Source: Clostridia bacterium | GTDB lineage: Bacteria; Bacillota; Clostridia; Oscillospirales; CAG-272 | NCBI GenBank assembly: GCA_017520365.1 | Contig: JAFXFQ010000246.1 | Location: 1 to 8,655 of the forward strand | Direction: 5' to 3' | Length of the DNA stretch: 8,655 nucleotides | Part shown: positions 7,409 through 8,655 of the stretch, piece by piece | How the letters are laid out: each line of letters begins with the position of its first letter | Numbering within the stretch: position 1 is the first letter of the stretch | Position numbers and translations under genes: made by a program | The notes under the pieces: generated by a model | Database searches by the model: none | Seen by the model: only the letters and a program-made list of their open reading frames with translations | What the model was told of the DNA's origin: nothing

Positions 7409-7984
7409 TTATTCAGCTGCCTCTTCAGCAGACTCTTCGGCCTTCTGTGCCTTTTCGGGTTTCTTGGCCGCACCCTTAACGGGCATAAGGAACATCATAA
7501 GCTGACGGCCCTCGAGTGTGGGCTTCTTATCCAGTGTGGATACCTCAGAGCAGGTCTCTGCAAACTTCATCATAACCTCTTTACCGAGATCCTGATGTGC
7601 CATTTCTCTTCCCTTAAAGCGGAGAGTTACACGAACCTTGTTACCCTCGCTGAGGAATTTGATGGCGCGGTTTGCCATTGTATCGAAGTCGTGCTTGTCG
7701 ATACGGCAGGAAAGGTGAACCTCCTTGATAACGACAGTCTGCTGCTTCTTCTGCTGCTCTTTTTCTCTCTTGTGCTGCTCATAGCGGTACTTGCCGTAAT
7801 CCATTGCGCGGCACACGGGAGGAGTAGCCTGAGGTGCGATACAAACAAGGTCAACGCCCTTTTCGTATGCATATTCCTTTGCCTCATCGAGGCTCTTGAT
7901 ACCGAGCTGATCTCCGTTCTCATCGAGAAGACGGACCTCCTTTGCTCTGATATCATCATTGATAAAAAGCTCTTTTGCGCTTAT
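7409..7984 (-). CDS. infC: Translation initiation factor IF-3, probable AUA start
   Basis: IF3 binds the 30S subunit, keeps it apart from the 50S and proofreads the start codon and initiator tRNA. From the proposed start the protein is 191 aa. The N-terminal domain contains INDDIRAKEVRLLDENGDQLG (residues 8-28) and APQATPPVCRAMDYGKYRYEQ. A Lys/Gln/Glu-rich linker and the C-terminal domain (about 85-170, with FKGREMAHQDLG) follow, then an Ala/Glu/Lys-rich tail. No ATG, GTG or TTG lies near the expected start. An AUA codon at 7984-7982 stands 7 nt after GGGGGTG (7998-7992), which pairs with the 16S anti-SD over seven positions with one wobble. IF3 genes are known for AUU-type starts that allow autoregulation. 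A TTG 31 codons upstream (8077) is in frame but would translate through the terminator hairpin. Confidence 0.93.
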   Translation of the reverse strand: MSAKELFINDDIRAKEVRLLDENGDQLGIKSLDEAKEYAYEKGVDLVCIAPQATPPVCRAMDYGKYRYEQHKREKEQQKKQQTVVIKEVHLSCRIDKHDFDTMANRAIKFLSEGNKVRVTLRFKGREMAHQDLGKEVMMKFAETCSEVSTLDKKPTLEGRQLMMFLMPVKGAAKKPEKAQKAEESAEEAAE

Positions 7985-7991
7985 GGTAAAG

Positions 7992-7998
7992 CACCCCC
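7992..7998 (-). promoter_or_regulatory. Ribosome binding site that defines the infC start
   Basis: GGGGGTG on the minus strand can pair with CACCUCC of the 16S 3' end with one G-U wobble. It sits 7 nt before the AUA codon that matches the N-terminus expected for IF3, and this pairing is the main reason for choosing that start. Confidence 0.7.
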
Positions 7999-8016
7999 AA
8001 AAAGTTGATAGGCAAT

Positions 8017-8041
8017 AAAAAAGTGCGGAAATACTCCGCAC
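8017..8041 (-). terminator. Intrinsic terminator (attenuator) in the infC leader
   Basis: On the minus strand GTGCGGA (8041-8035) pairs with TCCGCAC (8029-8023) around a 5-nt loop, followed directly by six T (8022-8017). This is a textbook intrinsic terminator. It lies after the promoter and about 30 nt before the infC start, so it would end transcription before infC unless the stem is prevented from forming. Confidence 0.88.
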
Positions 8042-8140
8042 AAAACTATCCCTCTTGAGAGGAAATTTCTGTATCAAACCGATGCTCGCCCTTGCGGCAC
8101 GGTGAGAACGGAGTACGTTCTTCTTCCTTTTTGCTCAGTT

Positions 8141-8169
8141 AGTATACCATGCTGTACTACGTTTGTCAA
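8141..8169 (-). promoter_or_regulatory. Strong sigma-A promoter of the infC operon
   Basis: On the minus strand a perfect -35 TTGACA (8169-8164) and a -10 TATACT (8146-8141) are separated by 17 bp. TG stands one base before the -10, giving an extended -10. Transcription should start near 8134-8135. Spaced A-tracts lie just upstream of the -35. This is the strongest promoter in the window, as expected for ribosomal protein genes. Confidence 0.9.
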
Positions 8170-8173
8170 GGGC

Positions 8174-8200
8174 TTTTTTAAAGTTTTTTCGTTTGTTTTT
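8174..8200 (-). promoter_or_regulatory. A-tract UP-like region upstream of the infC promoter
   Basis: Minus-strand runs of A at 8200-8196, 8189-8184 and 8179-8174 have centres about 10-12 bp apart, close to one helical turn. They sit immediately upstream of the -35. Such phased A-tracts usually bend DNA or contact the RNA polymerase alpha subunit. The role is inferred from position and composition. Confidence 0.5.
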
Positions 8201-8210
8201 AAGGTTTTCC

Positions 8211-8241
8211 AAGAGCAGGGCGGCGACGCCGCCCTGCTCTT
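8211..8241 (-). terminator. 14-bp perfect GC-rich hairpin after the partial gene
   Basis: AAGAGCAGGGCGGC and its exact reverse complement flank a 3-nt loop, beginning 10 nt after the stop codon of the upstream partial gene. No T run follows on the minus strand (the next bases are GGAAAACC), so it is not a classic intrinsic terminator. It may still stop or pause polymerase, or protect the mRNA 3' end. It lies upstream of the infC promoter and so separates the two transcription units. Confidence 0.6.
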
Positions 8242-8251
8242 CTGTTTCGTG

Positions 8252-8655
8252 TTAGTTGTAATTCAAATATTCCTGCACTGCACGGTGATTCTTTGCAGCC
8301 CGTTCTATAAACTCTGCGCTTATGAATCCCTTTTCATATGCTTCCTCCAAAGAGTACAGAACTCCGTCATAATAGCCGTACAGATTCATTGTTCTGGGAT
8401 AATAAAACTCGGAATCGGCTATATTCACGGTCACCTCTACCTCTGCATCACCCCACGTGAACAGAACGGTACAGTTGTTATAGCTTCCGTAACTGCATAT
8501 GCTATAAAATTCTTTATTCTCAAGCATATCACGTTCGAGCCAGACAAGATCTCCTCCAAGCAATTCATTCAGCTCTTTTCTGAGGGCGTCTCCCGTAATG
8601 TGAACTCCGGATACTGCCCTGACATAGGATTCGTCAACTGTATCACTCGACCGAG
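8252..8655 (-). CDS. Hypothetical protein, C-terminal part (gene starts beyond the window)
   Basis: The frame is open from the right edge to a TAA at 8254-8252, giving 133 codons plus the stop, and the 5' end is missing. A TTG at 8563 lies in the middle of the open frame with no reason to be a start, so the gene most likely continues upstream. I do not recognise a family with confidence. The visible part is acidic and rich in Tyr, Glu and Asn, with VLFTWGDAEVEVTVNIADS in the middle and no membrane segment or cysteine cluster. The end, LYSLEEAYEKGFISAEFIERAA, resembles a short helical tail I associate with uncharacterised clostridial proteins, from memory only. A signal peptide could be present outside the window. 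It is transcribed in the same direction as infC but is separated from it by a hairpin and a promoter. Confidence 0.75.
   Translation of the reverse strand, partial: RSSDTVDESYVRAVSGVHITGDALRKELNELLGGDLVWLERDMLENKEFYSICSYGSYNNCTVLFTWGDAEVEVTVNIADSEFYYPRTMNLYGYYDGVLYSLEEAYEKGFISAEFIERAAKNHRAVQEYLNYN

Larger units (their letters stand above)
7985..8135 (-). promoter_or_regulatory. Structured infC-rpmI-rplT leader RNA, probable L20-type attenuation leader
   Basis: The leader is about 150 nt. Hand pairing gives four local hairpins: AGAACG/CGTTCT at 8121-8105 with a 5-nt loop, ACCGTGC/GCATCGGT (one bulged base) at 8103-8078, TTCCTC/GAGGGA at 8064-8049 with a TCAA loop, and the terminator at 8041-8023. 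The bases GTACTCCGT (8116-8108) can instead pair with GCGGAGTAT (8039-8031), 7 Watson-Crick pairs plus 2 wobbles. That would break both the first hairpin and the terminator while enclosing the middle two hairpins. In Bacillus the same operon is controlled by L20-dependent termination in its leader. Position and design agree, but I could not compare this RNA with the known L20 leader model. Confidence 0.65.

Noticed and set aside
7357..7473. The ATG at 7473 as the start of rpmI
   Set aside because: It lies inside infC and adds 39 residues not found in L35. The ATG at 7356 has its own ribosome binding site and gives the usual 65 aa.
7142..8008. A 288-codon open frame on the plus strand opposite infC and rpmI
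   Set aside because: It is antisense to two certain ribosomal and translation genes, and its Leu/Cys-rich product is what reverse reading of Lys/Glu-rich genes produces. No plus-strand promoter was evident.
7985..8077. An N-terminal extension of infC from the TTG at 8077
   Set aside because: It has no good ribosome binding site, adds 31 residues not typical of IF3, and would need translation through the terminator stem.
1..8655. A mobile element, CRISPR array, tRNA, defence or biosynthetic system
   Set aside because: Reading both strands showed no transposase, integrase, direct repeat array, tRNA-like cloverleaf or accessory gene set. The window is a conserved housekeeping cluster.

Overview
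This window holds a run of housekeeping genes, every one on the minus strand. It reads right to left as: the 3' end of an unrecognised gene, infC, rpmI, rplT, a SpoU/TrmH-family rRNA methyltransferase, dprA, topA, trmFO, rnc, and the first codons of what looks like an Elp3-like radical SAM gene. The protein types, the infC-rpmI-rplT order, the dprA-topA-trmFO order, the folate-dependent TrmFO and the strong purine-rich ribosome binding sites all point to a low-to-mid GC member of the Bacillota, most likely class Clostridia. I cannot name a genus from the sequence.

Layout. At 8252-8655 is a 5'-truncated gene of unknown function, followed by a 14-bp perfect hairpin. At 7984-8206 is a dense regulatory segment: helically spaced A-tracts, a near-consensus promoter with an extended -10, and a leader of about 150 nt with an intrinsic terminator just before infC. 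From 6759 to 7984 lie infC (IF3), rpmI (L35) and rplT (L20). A strong hairpin separates rplT from the methyltransferase gene (5924-6694), and dprA follows after 13 bp (4579-5910). An AT-rich 115-bp gap carries a second good promoter, which drives topA (2190-4463). Then come a hairpin, trmFO (793-2112), rnc (56-790) and the beginning of the last gene at 1-41.

How the parts work together. IF3, L35, L20 and the methyltransferase act on translation initiation and the large ribosomal subunit. TrmFO modifies tRNA U54, and RNase III processes rRNA precursors. DprA and topoisomerase I act on DNA (uptake and recombination, and supercoiling). The group is a growth-linked operon cluster, not an accessory island. 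I see no transposase, phage, CRISPR, defence or biosynthetic system.

The most interesting material is regulatory. The infC leader can form either a terminator or a competing long-range helix. The infC gene has no usable ATG and appears to start at AUA behind a strong Shine-Dalgarno sequence. Several gene junctions carry hairpins that may tune readthrough. I could not run folding, database or alignment tools, so structures are hand-paired and family calls rest on recognised motifs.
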